Positions 27,106-35,641 of a DNA stretch of 64,000 nt are shown one piece after another. The notes beneath the pieces were generated by a model. It did not search any database. It was not told the origin of the DNA and saw only the letters and a program-made list of their open reading frames with translations. The DNA is from an uncultured Methanomethylovorans sp. GTDB lineage: Archaea > Halobacteriota > Methanosarcinia > Methanosarcinales > Methanosarcinaceae. A program made the translations under genes and the position numbers. The stretch is taken from positions 1-64,000 of the forward strand of contig NZ_OY782870.1 of the NCBI RefSeq assembly GCF_963678545.1, in the 5' to 3' direction. Positions within the stretch are counted from its first letter, which is position 1; every line of letters starts with the position of its first letter.

Positions 27106-27300
27106 TTAATGGTTTTCTGCATACCTCTGAGCCAATGTCGCTCTTTTGAGTCTGTGCTGCACCTTCTGCCTGTCCCAACCATAACGTTCACCTAGGAATA
27201 CAATGAGCCGCTTCTTTGATGCACCCTTCAGATTGTTGGCTGCCATAATATCTTCGACAAAGGCTTTCTGTTGTTCTTTATCAAGCTCTACCATCAGCAC
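27106..27300 (-). CDS. Small helical protein closing the hdr cluster (64 residues)
   Basis: Helical, basic C-terminus, with the pattern E-L-D-K-E-Q-Q-K-A-F-V-E-D-I-M near the start and R-Y-G-W-D-R-Q-K-V-Q-H-R-L-K-R-A. I do not recognise it. Its start overlaps the FdhA-like gene by 7 bp, so it is translated with that operon. Possible roles are an assembly or regulatory factor; this is a guess from position only. Confidence 0.65.
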   Translation of the reverse strand: MLMVELDKEQQKAFVEDIMAANNLKGASKKRLIVFLGERYGWDRQKVQHRLKRATLAQRYAENH

Positions 27301-28748
27301 CCCTCCACTTTTACACTTGTTGTACCTGCTATCGCAATAGGAAGTTTCCTGGCAGTTAGTATCAAACCATCGGGCATTCCCTCAACGCGATAGCGCATCT
27401 TTATATTGCTTTTTTCAGAAGTCAGGCTTATTTGACCACCTTTTTTCAGTTTAAGACTTCTTACCATATTGAGATTGATTAACACAAAATCATTATCATC
27501 CAGCTGGTTGAACCACATGAAAGGATTGTAGAAATACTTCAACACATAGCCACCAGTACACTGCTTTGCTGTAGCTAAGTCCTCAATTTTGCTGTATCCA
27601 GACTTTTGCCTTTCATTTGTAAGAACAGCCATAACCTGTTCATGTAAATGCCCATACTCAAACTCTCCGAATCCCAGCTCTTTGTTCAAAGAAGACATCG
27701 CATTTATACCAGTGATACCAGTTCCACTGTTTTCCTGAAGCCTTCCCTCAGAGTTCACAAAAGTTCCAGCCTTCCTGTACAAAGGTTCTGTTGAAATAAC
27801 CACGTCAGCTATTTCATTAACAGCGCTCTTCCTTGAACTTATTACGATGAGATTATCAAGCTTTTTTAGCGATTCGATAGTTTCATCAGCATCTGGCATG
27901 AGTTCAATAGGATCACTATCAAGCAGAACAAGAGTCTTGATATTTCCTTTTTTTACTTCATCCATTAGCTGAGAAAGCCCCTGTGCATCTGTTTTAACTT
28001 GTGAGAGTCGATTAACGCCTTCACTGTTCACAAAAGGCTTCATAACAAGTATCTTTGCTCCTGTCTCAAGTGAAAGATTTAGCAGTTGGCAGATGTCATT
28101 AATATCCGTATGCGGATGTAGGTCTGTTATGATGACAGAGTTACTGTCAAGACCAAGCTGACTATACTCATTTGGAGTAATGGACAAGTTCTCATCTGCG
28201 AGGTGAAGTTCTTTTGTGCCTACAGAAATTATGTGTGAGTTATTACGCTTGGCAGCAAGCAATCTCCTGACAAGCAGAGGATATTGCACATAAGGATCGA
28301 TGAAAAGAACTATCCTATTGGCTTTTTCAATATCTTGGAAAGGCATGCCTTCAAGATAAGAGTGGCACTCAGAAGGCAGTTTTGAATATGCCTGTATACC
28401 TGTGTGCACTGAAGATCCCAAGGTCTCTGCTATTCTGACAAATGCCATGTGTTCTTCACATGTAGTATTACCCACCGAGAGCATAGCAACCTTATCTGCA
28501 CCTTTGAGCCTTGTAGCAGCGTATTTTATGGCATCTTCCATGCTTGAAGCCGGCTCTTCTGCCTTACAATATGCTCCTGATGAATAGTAATGTTGAAGTT
28601 TCAGCCCGAATCTGCATAGCTTACCCAGGTTCACAGGATTGCTTTTCAGAAAGTCAACGCCAATAGCACCCTGATCGTCCTCCCTTAGATATAAACCGCA
28701 GCCAATACCGCAGCCTGGACACACTGTCTGATATATTAGTTCTTTCAT
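27294..28748 (-). CDS. Shortened formate-dehydrogenase alpha-like molybdopterin oxidoreductase subunit
   Basis: 484 residues, against about 680 for archaeal FdhA. The N-terminal [4Fe-4S] site is intact (C10-x2-C13-x3-C17...C45), but the lysine normally following the last cysteine is replaced (L-C-R-F-G). A C128-H129 pair stands where FdhA has its catalytic Sec/Cys-His, yet the following P-T-V-x-G-L stretch is missing. A C-terminal Molydop-binding-like beta-barrel region remains (from about 405). I infer an electron-transfer subunit that may not oxidise formate. ATGA overlap with the FrhB-like gene indicates tight coupling. Confidence 0.8.
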   Translation of the reverse strand: MKELIYQTVCPGCGIGCGLYLREDDQGAIGVDFLKSNPVNLGKLCRFGLKLQHYYSSGAYCKAEEPASSMEDAIKYAATRLKGADKVAMLSVGNTTCEEHMAFVRIAETLGSSVHTGIQAYSKLPSECHSYLEGMPFQDIEKANRIVLFIDPYVQYPLLVRRLLAAKRNNSHIISVGTKELHLADENLSITPNEYSQLGLDSNSVIITDLHPHTDINDICQLLNLSLETGAKILVMKPFVNSEGVNRLSQVKTDAQGLSQLMDEVKKGNIKTLVLLDSDPIELMPDADETIESLKKLDNLIVISSRKSAVNEIADVVISTEPLYRKAGTFVNSEGRLQENSGTGITGINAMSSLNKELGFGEFEYGHLHEQVMAVLTNERQKSGYSKIEDLATAKQCTGGYVLKYFYNPFMWFNQLDDNDFVLINLNMVRSLKLKKGGQISLTSEKSNIKMRYRVEGMPDGLILTARKLPIAIAGTTSVKVEGC

Positions 28749-29896
28749 TTCAACATCACCTCTAGGAAGGGAGGCCTCTTAAGATCCATACCGGGCACAT
28801 AATTGCGCTTCTTCTGGGCAGGATTTGCAAAACGTCTAAAAATAGTGGTTACAGGAATATCCACAGGGCATACATCCGCACACTGCCCACAGCCGATACA
28901 GCTGTCAGACAGATGAAGAAGGCGAACCATATGGTACATGCTCATTTTATAATTATCAGCAAGACTGTGGAACAGAGTGCATTTTGAGTCTTCTCCACAT
29001 GCACATGCAGGACATACCTCTTTACAGGCGCCGCAGTCAATACAGTCTGCAAACTGATCGATGTAATATTTGAGGCGATCCTTGTCAGATATCTCTTCAA
29101 ATACCTTTTCCTTCCATTCGTCGCCCAACTTAAGCATAGCGCTGTTGACCTTTTCCCTGATAGCTATGGATTTGTCATCTGCTGGCCTCACTTCCACATA
29201 ACCGGCTTCAATAGCAATATCAAGCAGAAGCTTACCCTTCTCGTTCATCACTTCACAGAAGGTAGCACTTCCTGCCAACTCTCCAACAACACCCCAGTTA
29301 CCGCATGCAAGATCAGCACTGACAGGTATTTTCACATCACAATAACGACAGCTTTCACGTCTTCCATATCCTGCTTCCTCAAGCTTGTCAATAGCTATGG
29401 ACTTCTCTTCCCCACTTTTTGTTTTAAAAATAAGCTTACCTTTTTCGATCTCTTCGCCAACAACGTCCTCGGGATCGATCTCATACATCTTGATGAGCAT
29501 TTCCTTAGTAAGCACAGGATGCATAGACCCTCCGCAATTAAGTCCCACTATATAGGTATTGCTGAGGTCAACACTGTTGCGTTTAGCCTGCTCGATTACA
29601 CCACGTACATCACATGGTTTTCCAGGCATTGCTATCTTTTTGCCGACTGCGTATTTTGCCAGATTCACAGGCACAGCATGCATGCTGCCTCCAGAAGACA
29701 GCACTTCCTGAACATCGTCGGTAATTACTGGAACTGCTTCGTATTCACCTATACGCTTAAGTATAACCACGCCTTCGACCAGTCCCTTCTCAAGAGCAGC
29801 AGCCAGAACAGCAGTAACTAATCCTCCAGATGCACCTTTGCTGCGGACATTCGGATCAGTTGCATAACCCAACAACCTGTCTCCAACCTCGACCAT
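28745..29896 (-). CDS. F420-binding FrhB/FdhB-family iron-sulfur flavoprotein
   Basis: 383 residues. The N-terminal and central parts match the FrhB/FdhB/FpoF family that binds FAD and coenzyme F420 (S-K-G-A-S-G-G-L-V-T near 18-27, G-K-P-C-D-V-R-G, and the C-x2-C motif in R-Y-C-D). The C-terminus adds two [4Fe-4S] motifs (C-I-D-C-G-A-C-K-E-V-C-P and C-I-G-C-G-Q-C-A-D-V-C-P). It should pass electrons between F420H2 and the neighbouring Hdr/MvhD subunits. It lies directly after mvhD with no gap. Confidence 0.88.
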   Translation of the reverse strand: MVEVGDRLLGYATDPNVRSKGASGGLVTAVLAAALEKGLVEGVVILKRIGEYEAVPVITDDVQEVLSSGGSMHAVPVNLAKYAVGKKIAMPGKPCDVRGVIEQAKRNSVDLSNTYIVGLNCGGSMHPVLTKEMLIKMYEIDPEDVVGEEIEKGKLIFKTKSGEEKSIAIDKLEEAGYGRRESCRYCDVKIPVSADLACGNWGVVGELAGSATFCEVMNEKGKLLLDIAIEAGYVEVRPADDKSIAIREKVNSAMLKLGDEWKEKVFEEISDKDRLKYYIDQFADCIDCGACKEVCPACACGEDSKCTLFHSLADNYKMSMYHMVRLLHLSDSCIGCGQCADVCPVDIPVTTIFRRFANPAQKKRNYVPGMDLKRPPFLEVMLK

Positions 29897-30325
29897 CTAG
29901 TTCACTCCTTCAGGTTTTAGTGGGCTCGGGCCTAATGCCTTAATTTTTGCAGTAACATCCCTCACGAAATTTGCAAACTTTTCTCCTTCGCTTGCACTAA
30001 TCCAATTGAGCTGGAGCCTTTCAGGTTCAAGTCCAAGTTCCTTTACCATCTCTTCAAGGAACTGGTACCTTACTTCAGCTTTGTAATTACCATTAACGTA
30101 ATGGCAGTCGCCGAGATGGCATCCCGTCACTAGTACACCATCTGCGCCTTCAAGGAAAGCATTAAAGACGTGCATTGGGTCAATGCGCCCTGAACACATT
30201 ACCCTGATTATCCTTAAAGAAGGGGGCTGCTGGAACCTACCCATACCCGCGGTATCTGCACCGCCGTAGCTGCACCAGTTGCAACAGAAAGCCACTATCT
30301 TTGGTTCCCATTCTTTTTCTGCCAT
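29897..30325 (-). CDS. mvhD: Electron-transfer [2Fe-2S] subunit MvhD-like
   Basis: 142 residues from the ATG at 30325, which has a GGAG Shine-Dalgarno; a longer frame to 30439 overlaps hdrA and is not used. Cysteine motifs [16 protein letters not shown] and G-C-H-L-G-D-C-H are intact. MvhD connects hydrogenase or Fdh to HdrA in methanogens. Here the partner is the FrhB-like subunit downstream, as no hydrogenase subunits are in the cluster. Confidence 0.93.
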   Translation of the reverse strand: MAEKEWEPKIVAFCCNWCSYGGADTAGMGRFQQPPSLRIIRVMCSGRIDPMHVFNAFLEGADGVLVTGCHLGDCHYVNGNYKAEVRYQFLEEMVKELGLEPERLQLNWISASEGEKFANFVRDVTAKIKALGPSPLKPEGVN

Positions 30326-30327
30326 TT

Positions 30328-32313
30328 TTATTCTCCTTCGAATGTGAAAGCACCCCTTATCTGGGCAAGAAGCTGTTCGTTCTTGAAATGATTCTGCTGC
30401 AATGCTCCCGTGGGGCATGCTGTAGCGCAGGTTCCACAACCTTTGCAGAGTGCCTTAATAATATTCAATTTTCCATCAACCAGAGACAAGGCTTGGAAAG
30501 GACACATTGGTACACATATCCCACAGCCTACACAGATGTCATCATCCACCTCAACAGTAATACCCTCTGTTGTTGCCTTACCTTGTGCAAGGTATCGGGT
30601 AGCTCTGGCAGCACAGGCACTTCCCTGAGATACCGAGTATGGAATATCCTTGGGACCCTGGGTCACACCTCCGATGAATATACCATCCAGATTAGTATCA
30701 ACGGGCTTGAGCTTCGGATGAGCTTCCATCATGAATCCATCGGCTGCCCTACTGACCTTTAACAGATGTCTTACATGCTCTGAACTTTCGCCTGCTACTG
30801 CGCCCACACTGAGCACAAGCAGATCAAGCTTAAGGTTGTAAACATTGCCTGTTAGTGTGTCCTCTATGCGCACAGTGAGATTACCATTCTTATCCTCGTC
30901 CACCTTACCTGGCTTTCCACGGATGAATTTTATACCCATATCTCTAGCCCTGTCATAGAACTCCTCATAGTTCCTGAAAGGTGACCGAATGTCCATGTAC
31001 ATAATGTAAACTTCAGAATCCGGATATTTTTCCCTGATGAGCTGTGCATCCTTCAATGCATACATACAGCAGAACCCTGAACAATACCTGTTACGGTTCT
31101 TGTCTCTACTGCCGACACACTGGACAAAACCTATGCGCTTTGGTGGCTTTGCATCACTGGGCCTGACCAATTTGCCCATGGTAGGTCCACTGGCATTGAG
31201 AAGACGTTCAAGCTCCATACCAGTGACAACATTATCACAAAGGCCATAACCAAAGTCGTGTTTTGGTTCTGGATTGTATATGTCATAACCTGTAGTTACA
31301 ACAATCACGCCTACTTCAATATCAGAGAATGTTTGCTTTTGCTCCATATTGATTGAGTGACTCTCACATGTCTTAATACAGGCACCACAATCTATACAAA
31401 CAGATCTATCCACAACAGCCCTTAGTGGAACTGCCTGAGGGAATGGAACATAAATTGCTTTACGGGTCCCTATACCTTCATTGAATTCAAAGTAAGGTAC
31501 CTCTACAGGACATTTCTGCACACATAATCCACAGCCTGTACAAGTAGTTGTGTCAATAAAGCGAGGCTTGTGCTTCACCTTGACTTTGAAATTGCCTACA
31601 TAACCATCCACTTCCTCTACTTCGGAATAGGTCATGAGTTCAATATTCTTATTTCTTGCAATTTCCACCATCTTTGGCCCGAGGATACAGATACTGCAGT
31701 CGTTGGTAGGAAATGTCTTGTCAAGCTGAGCCATTTTTCCACCAATGGAGGGATTCTTCTCAACTAGGTATACTTTGTATCCCATGTCAGCAATATCAAG
31801 AGCAGCTTGCATCCCTGCAACACCTGCCCCTATGACAAGCGCTTTGTTAGTAACAGGAACTTCATTGGATTGGAGTGGTTCGAGAAGCCGTGCCCTGGAA
31901 ACACCCATGCGTACCAGCTCGCTTGCTTTCTTTGTGGCACTATCCTTATCCTGCATGTGTATCCAGCTGCAGTGTTCCCTTATATTTACGAATTCAAAAA
32001 GGTAAGGATTAAGACCACCTTCTTCTACACATGCCCTGAAGATGGGCTCATGAGTTTTGGGAGTACATGATGCCACAAGAACACGATTAAGATTATGATT
32101 CTTTATTGCCTGCTTTATTTCAGACTGCCCTGAGTCGCTACAGGTGTATTTATTGACAACAGAGTGCACAACATCGGGTAATGTAGCAGCATAATCTGCC
32201 ACAGCCCGGCAGTTTACAACACCGCCTATATTCGTCCCGCACTCACATACAAAGACCCCTATCCGGATGTCTTTTGCATTTTCAGTTCCAGTGATTGATT
32301 CGTCTTGGGCCAT
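30328..32313 (-). CDS. hdrA: CoB-CoM heterodisulfide reductase iron-sulfur subunit A
   Basis: 661 residues. FAD-binding G-A-G-V-A-G-M-Q at about 158, and four ferredoxin motifs (C-T-G-C-G-L-C, C-I-D-C-G-A-C, C-V-G-C-G-I-C, C-K-G-C-G-T-C). The N-terminal [12 protein letters not shown] is also conserved. HdrA carries the bifurcating FAD in the cytosolic HdrABC complex. It is separated from hdrB by 124 bp, and mvhD follows 2 bp downstream. Confidence 0.96.
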   Translation of the reverse strand: MAQDESITGTENAKDIRIGVFVCECGTNIGGVVNCRAVADYAATLPDVVHSVVNKYTCSDSGQSEIKQAIKNHNLNRVLVASCTPKTHEPIFRACVEEGGLNPYLFEFVNIREHCSWIHMQDKDSATKKASELVRMGVSRARLLEPLQSNEVPVTNKALVIGAGVAGMQAALDIADMGYKVYLVEKNPSIGGKMAQLDKTFPTNDCSICILGPKMVEIARNKNIELMTYSEVEEVDGYVGNFKVKVKHKPRFIDTTTCTGCGLCVQKCPVEVPYFEFNEGIGTRKAIYVPFPQAVPLRAVVDRSVCIDCGACIKTCESHSINMEQKQTFSDIEVGVIVVTTGYDIYNPEPKHDFGYGLCDNVVTGMELERLLNASGPTMGKLVRPSDAKPPKRIGFVQCVGSRDKNRNRYCSGFCCMYALKDAQLIREKYPDSEVYIMYMDIRSPFRNYEEFYDRARDMGIKFIRGKPGKVDEDKNGNLTVRIEDTLTGNVYNLKLDLLVLSVGAVAGESSEHVRHLLKVSRAADGFMMEAHPKLKPVDTNLDGIFIGGVTQGPKDIPYSVSQGSACAARATRYLAQGKATTEGITVEVDDDICVGCGICVPMCPFQALSLVDGKLNIIKALCKGCGTCATACPTGALQQNHFKNEQLLAQIRGAFTFEGE

Positions 32314-32437
32314 ATTTTATCTCCGGGCTGATCCGGCAGCATAGCTTATATTATCATATAATTGCCAGTTACCTGTAAAAAACCATTTTTTAGAAATATG
32401 CTGATTAAAATTAATTATTTCAAAAATGTATGGTTTT

Positions 32438-33358
32438 TTAGTTTGCAGTAATACAGATTTTGCTCTTATGAGTTTCCATCTTTACCTGTTCAATGAACTT
32501 AGTAGTGTCCATAGCGTTTAAAGAGATACCCAGTTCTTCGGGAGAGAAACCCATGGCAAGTCCTAGGAGTTGCATATAGTGCAATGCAGGAAGATGATAG
32601 TTCTTTCCGAATTTCTGATTGATCTCTGCCTGGCCAGCATCGAATTGTAGGTGACAGAATGGACAGGCATTAACAACACAATCTACTCCGGCTTCTGTCA
32701 TATGTTGAAGCTTTTTCTCTGCCATTTTTAAAGTTGAATCAAGAATTGCAGTCCTTGCTCCTCCACCAGCACCACAACAACTTATCTTATCTTCATAGTC
32801 CACACTTGTAGCACCTGTTGCTTCTACCAGTTCATCAAAGAAAGTAGGGTTTTCAGCAATCTCAACATGTGATTCCTTAAGTGGCTGAATGAGATGGCAT
32901 CCATAGTGTACAGCAACTTTGAGGTTCAATGGCTTTGTAATAGCGTCCCTTATCTTATCAATGCCAACATCCTGATAGAGATATTCAATTACATGCCTTA
33001 CATCCTGAGTACCTTTGAACTCGCGTCCGACCTCTGCAAGCTTTAAGTTGACATCTTTTTTAAGGTTCGCATCTTCTTTGAGTATGTCATTGACATCTTT
33101 AAGAGTACTGAAGCAACCATTACATACAGTAAGAATATCATCCTTTTTACTTTCAGAAAGTGTAATGTTCCTTGATGCCAGCGTCAACCATGTAAGTTTA
33201 TCAAAGGACTTGAAGACACCTGGAGCTGGACAGCATGATGCTCCTTCAAGGTCTACAAGACCAATGCCTAACTTTGAGAACACTTTTTTGGTTGCAGCTT
33301 CTATACCAGGGTATCTGTTAGGTGCGACACATCCCAGAAACAAGGAGAGTTCGCTCAT
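32438..33358 (-). CDS. hdrB: CoB-CoM heterodisulfide reductase subunit B
   Basis: 306 residues with two CCG cysteine-rich domains, which bind noncubane [4Fe-4S] clusters: C-C-P-A-P-G...C-N-G-C and C-C-G-A-G-G-G...C-P-F-C. This is the site of CoM-S-S-CoB reduction. It overlaps hdrC by 4 bp (ATGA). Followed by hdrA. Confidence 0.95.
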   Translation of the reverse strand: MSELSLFLGCVAPNRYPGIEAATKKVFSKLGIGLVDLEGASCCPAPGVFKSFDKLTWLTLASRNITLSESKKDDILTVCNGCFSTLKDVNDILKEDANLKKDVNLKLAEVGREFKGTQDVRHVIEYLYQDVGIDKIRDAITKPLNLKVAVHYGCHLIQPLKESHVEIAENPTFFDELVEATGATSVDYEDKISCCGAGGGARTAILDSTLKMAEKKLQHMTEAGVDCVVNACPFCHLQFDAGQAEINQKFGKNYHLPALHYMQLLGLAMGFSPEELGISLNAMDTTKFIEQVKMETHKSKICITAN

Positions 33359-33891
33359 GCCTTTCCCTCAGCAAGAACTTGATCACAAGTCTTGAAAGCT
33401 GTTGATTTAACCATAGGTAAATTATATTCATTCTTTTCAGCGACTAGCTTATCGAAACCAGAAAGGTGCACTAATAGCTTGACTTCAGCAAGCTGGTCTT
33501 TTGAACTTGCCACAGTTGGAGGCAGTTCGCTCAGACCCAATTGCAGCCTTCTCTTTTTGGCTTCTTCATTTACTGGAACTGCATGGCCGCTGGCAATAAG
33601 CATCTGAGCCACTTTTTTATGGGAAGGTAGCATGGTTCCATTGTGAACTGCAGCTTCTCTGATAGCTAATACAGCATCAACTATTTTTACGCCTTGTGGA
33701 CAATTGTCTTGGCACTTATAACAGGTCGTGCAGTAGAATATGAAAGGTATATTCATCTGCCCTTCACTATTTTGACCAATTTTTTCCAACTGCAGGAATC
33801 TGCGGATTTTGTAGGCCTGTTCTTGTTCGGCCATGGGGCAAACAGCGGTGCATTGCCCACATTGGTAGCAGCGTTCAATATTTGATGTCAT
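33355..33891 (-). CDS. hdrC: CoB-CoM heterodisulfide reductase subunit C
   Basis: 178 residues from ATG at 33891 (the frame continues to 33906 but GGTTGGGTG sits at the right distance for 33891). Two [4Fe-4S] ferredoxin motifs, C8-Y-Q-C-G-Q-C-T-A-V-C-P and C-T-T-C-Y-K-C-Q-D-N-C-P. It relays electrons from HdrA to HdrB. First gene of the cluster; a TATA-like TTTATAAT at about 33957-33964 (minus strand) fits a promoter with a leader of about 45 nt. Confidence 0.94.
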   Translation of the reverse strand: MTSNIERCYQCGQCTAVCPMAEQEQAYKIRRFLQLEKIGQNSEGQMNIPFIFYCTTCYKCQDNCPQGVKIVDAVLAIREAAVHNGTMLPSHKKVAQMLIASGHAVPVNEEAKKRRLQLGLSELPPTVASSKDQLAEVKLLVHLSGFDKLVAEKNEYNLPMVKSTAFKTCDQVLAEGKA

Positions 33892-34065
33892 TTTTAAAGC
33901 ACCCAACCTTCATTATCATTAATTAGTTTTATTGACAACCATCGTACATGATTATCTATTATAAATCTTTCGCAGCGTCTCTGTCTTAGTATAAAGAGAG
34001 ATATAGAAAAGATGAAAATTCGTAGTGAATTGTATAAAAAATATGGTTGCACGGGACAATATATT

Positions 34066-34674
34066 TTAAAGTTGCTGCCAGATATGCCAGATGCGCTGGA
34101 AAGCTGTAATATGGCTTGCTATAGCAATTATTAACATAGCCCAACCCAAGAGATTGAACATAAAGATCTGTTGAGGATAAACAAAGTATGCCACAGATGC
34201 TGCCATGATGAGCAAAAGCCTATCAGCTCGCCCCATTATACCTCCATAGTACCTGCCAAGGTGAAGAGCTTGGGCCTGTGTACCAAGGTAACTAGTGATC
34301 AGCACGCCCACAATAGCAATGACCCCTATCTGCCATTGTACATGGCCTGCAAAAAAAATGCTGCAAATAATTATGACATCAGCATAGCGATCGATCACAT
34401 GATCGATGAAATCTCCCTTTGGGCCTGCCGTCTTGAGATACCTGGCCATAAGGCCGTCTATGGCATCAAGTACAGAATTAAGGGACACCATAAAAGCACC
34501 AGCAAGTACTAACAAAGGATTTGAAAATGAGTAATAATAAAATACTCCAGCTAATATGGCAAAGAGCAGAGAAAACAGGGAGATTTGGTTTGGAGTAACA
34601 CCTGCATCTGCTACCCTATGTGCAAGGGGTGAAATGAACTGCGTAACATGTGGACGTAGGGAATCAGAGGTCAT
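34066..34674 (-). CDS. Archaetidylinositol phosphate synthase-like CDP-alcohol transferase
   Basis: 202 residues, about five membrane segments, and the complete motif D-x2-DG-x2-AR-x8-G-x3-D-x3-D (D-A-I-D-G-L-M-A-R, then G-D-F-I-D-H-V-I-D). This class attaches a polyol phosphate (often inositol phosphate) to CDP-archaeol. The exact head group is not proved by the sequence. Confidence 0.85.
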   Translation of the reverse strand: MTSDSLRPHVTQFISPLAHRVADAGVTPNQISLFSLLFAILAGVFYYYSFSNPLLVLAGAFMVSLNSVLDAIDGLMARYLKTAGPKGDFIDHVIDRYADVIIICSIFFAGHVQWQIGVIAIVGVLITSYLGTQAQALHLGRYYGGIMGRADRLLLIMAASVAYFVYPQQIFMFNLLGWAMLIIAIASHITAFQRIWHIWQQL

Positions 34675-34753
34675 GTGTGATGCTATAACGGCTTTTTCAG
34701 ATTAATGTTTTTCTTTCGATTTTCTAGTTTGAACCGTTTTTGTACTTCATACC

Positions 34754-35326
34754 TTACTTACGCATCAGATCGTGAAGGTACTTAATACGACAGGAGTGCT
34801 CCACCTGGGTAGTAAGCACATAGGCTTCATCAAGAACCCTTCCAACAGCGAATGTACCATGTCCATGCACAATAGCAGCTTTGTGAACAGACAGAGCCTT
34901 TACGAGGTTGCTGGCAAGATCTCCGGAGCCTATGCCACCCCGAACAATGGGAATATCGCCTAGGAAGTACTTGCCTTCACTATCAAGTGGAGTAATGCAG
35001 CCTTCCCCCTGCAGCAAAGACATGGTCACGGCATAAGGACAATGAGCATGCACTATGGAAAATGCTGAAGTGTTGTTGTAAATAGCCCGATGAACCACAG
35101 TTTCGGAGGAAGCGATCACATCCAGGGCGCAAGTGCCATATACGTCCACTTCTACCACCTTGTCCGATGTCAACTCATCTAGGACACTGCCACTTCGCGT
35201 GATGAGCATTTTATCTCCTGATCTTACACTGATATTTCCAAAATGAGACTCTACAAGCCCACTTTGTACCAATTTCCTGCCTATCCTTGATATATCCTGC
35301 CACATGCTCTCATCCAAAAGAACCAT
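34754..35326 (-). CDS. Class II aldolase (L-fuculose-phosphate aldolase-like)
   Basis: 190 residues. The active-site features are present: E in S-S-E-T-V-V-H, H-A-H in I-V-H-A-H-C-P-Y-A, and the third zinc histidine in V-H-G-H-G-T-F. Methanogen members have been linked to lactaldehyde metabolism for coenzyme F420 side-chain synthesis or to pentulose aldolases; the role here is inferred. No Shine-Dalgarno; the start overlaps the TATA region of the divergent tRNA-Thr gene. Confidence 0.85.
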   Translation of the reverse strand: MVLLDESMWQDISRIGRKLVQSGLVESHFGNISVRSGDKMLITRSGSVLDELTSDKVVEVDVYGTCALDVIASSETVVHRAIYNNTSAFSIVHAHCPYAVTMSLLQGEGCITPLDSEGKYFLGDIPIVRGGIGSGDLASNLVKALSVHKAAIVHGHGTFAVGRVLDEAYVLTTQVEHSCRIKYLHDLMRK

Positions 35327-35376
35327 AAAATTTATCTGTTATTATGCTATGTAGAGGATGCAATCCATAAATATAT

Positions 35377-35450
35377 GCCTCGGTGGCTCAGCCCGGCAGA
35401 GCGAGTGACTTGTAATCACTAGGTCGCGTGTTCAACTCACGCCCGGGGCT
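35377..35450 (+). tRNA. tRNA-Thr (anticodon UGU)
   Basis: Acceptor stem GCCTCGG/CCGGGGC with one T-G pair, D arm GCTC...GAGC, anticodon stem AGTGA/TCACT with loop CTTGTAA (anticodon TGT), variable loop AGGTC, and T arm GCGTG-TTCAACT-CACGC. Discriminator base T, as expected for archaeal tRNA-Thr. CCA is not encoded, and there is no intron. A TAAAATTTAT box lies about 45 bp upstream. Confidence 0.95.
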
Positions 35451-35641
35451 TTTGGATTTTTTGAGCTGACTATTTAGATATAAAGTAAAAATGCATGGTG
35501 CATAGCCTTTAACAGAATGAAAAAGTTAGAGGACTGTTTTACTGTATGATTGAACAATAATATTATTTTGAGCCTACCTAAGACCCTCTTCAAACTCATT
35601 ACACAGGGCATGAAAAAGTTAGAAAAGAAGCTTGGATAAAC

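Noticed and set aside
30326..30439. N-terminal extension of MvhD to 30439
   Set aside because: It would overlap hdrA by about 110 bp; the ATG at 30325 has a Shine-Dalgarno and matches the family start.
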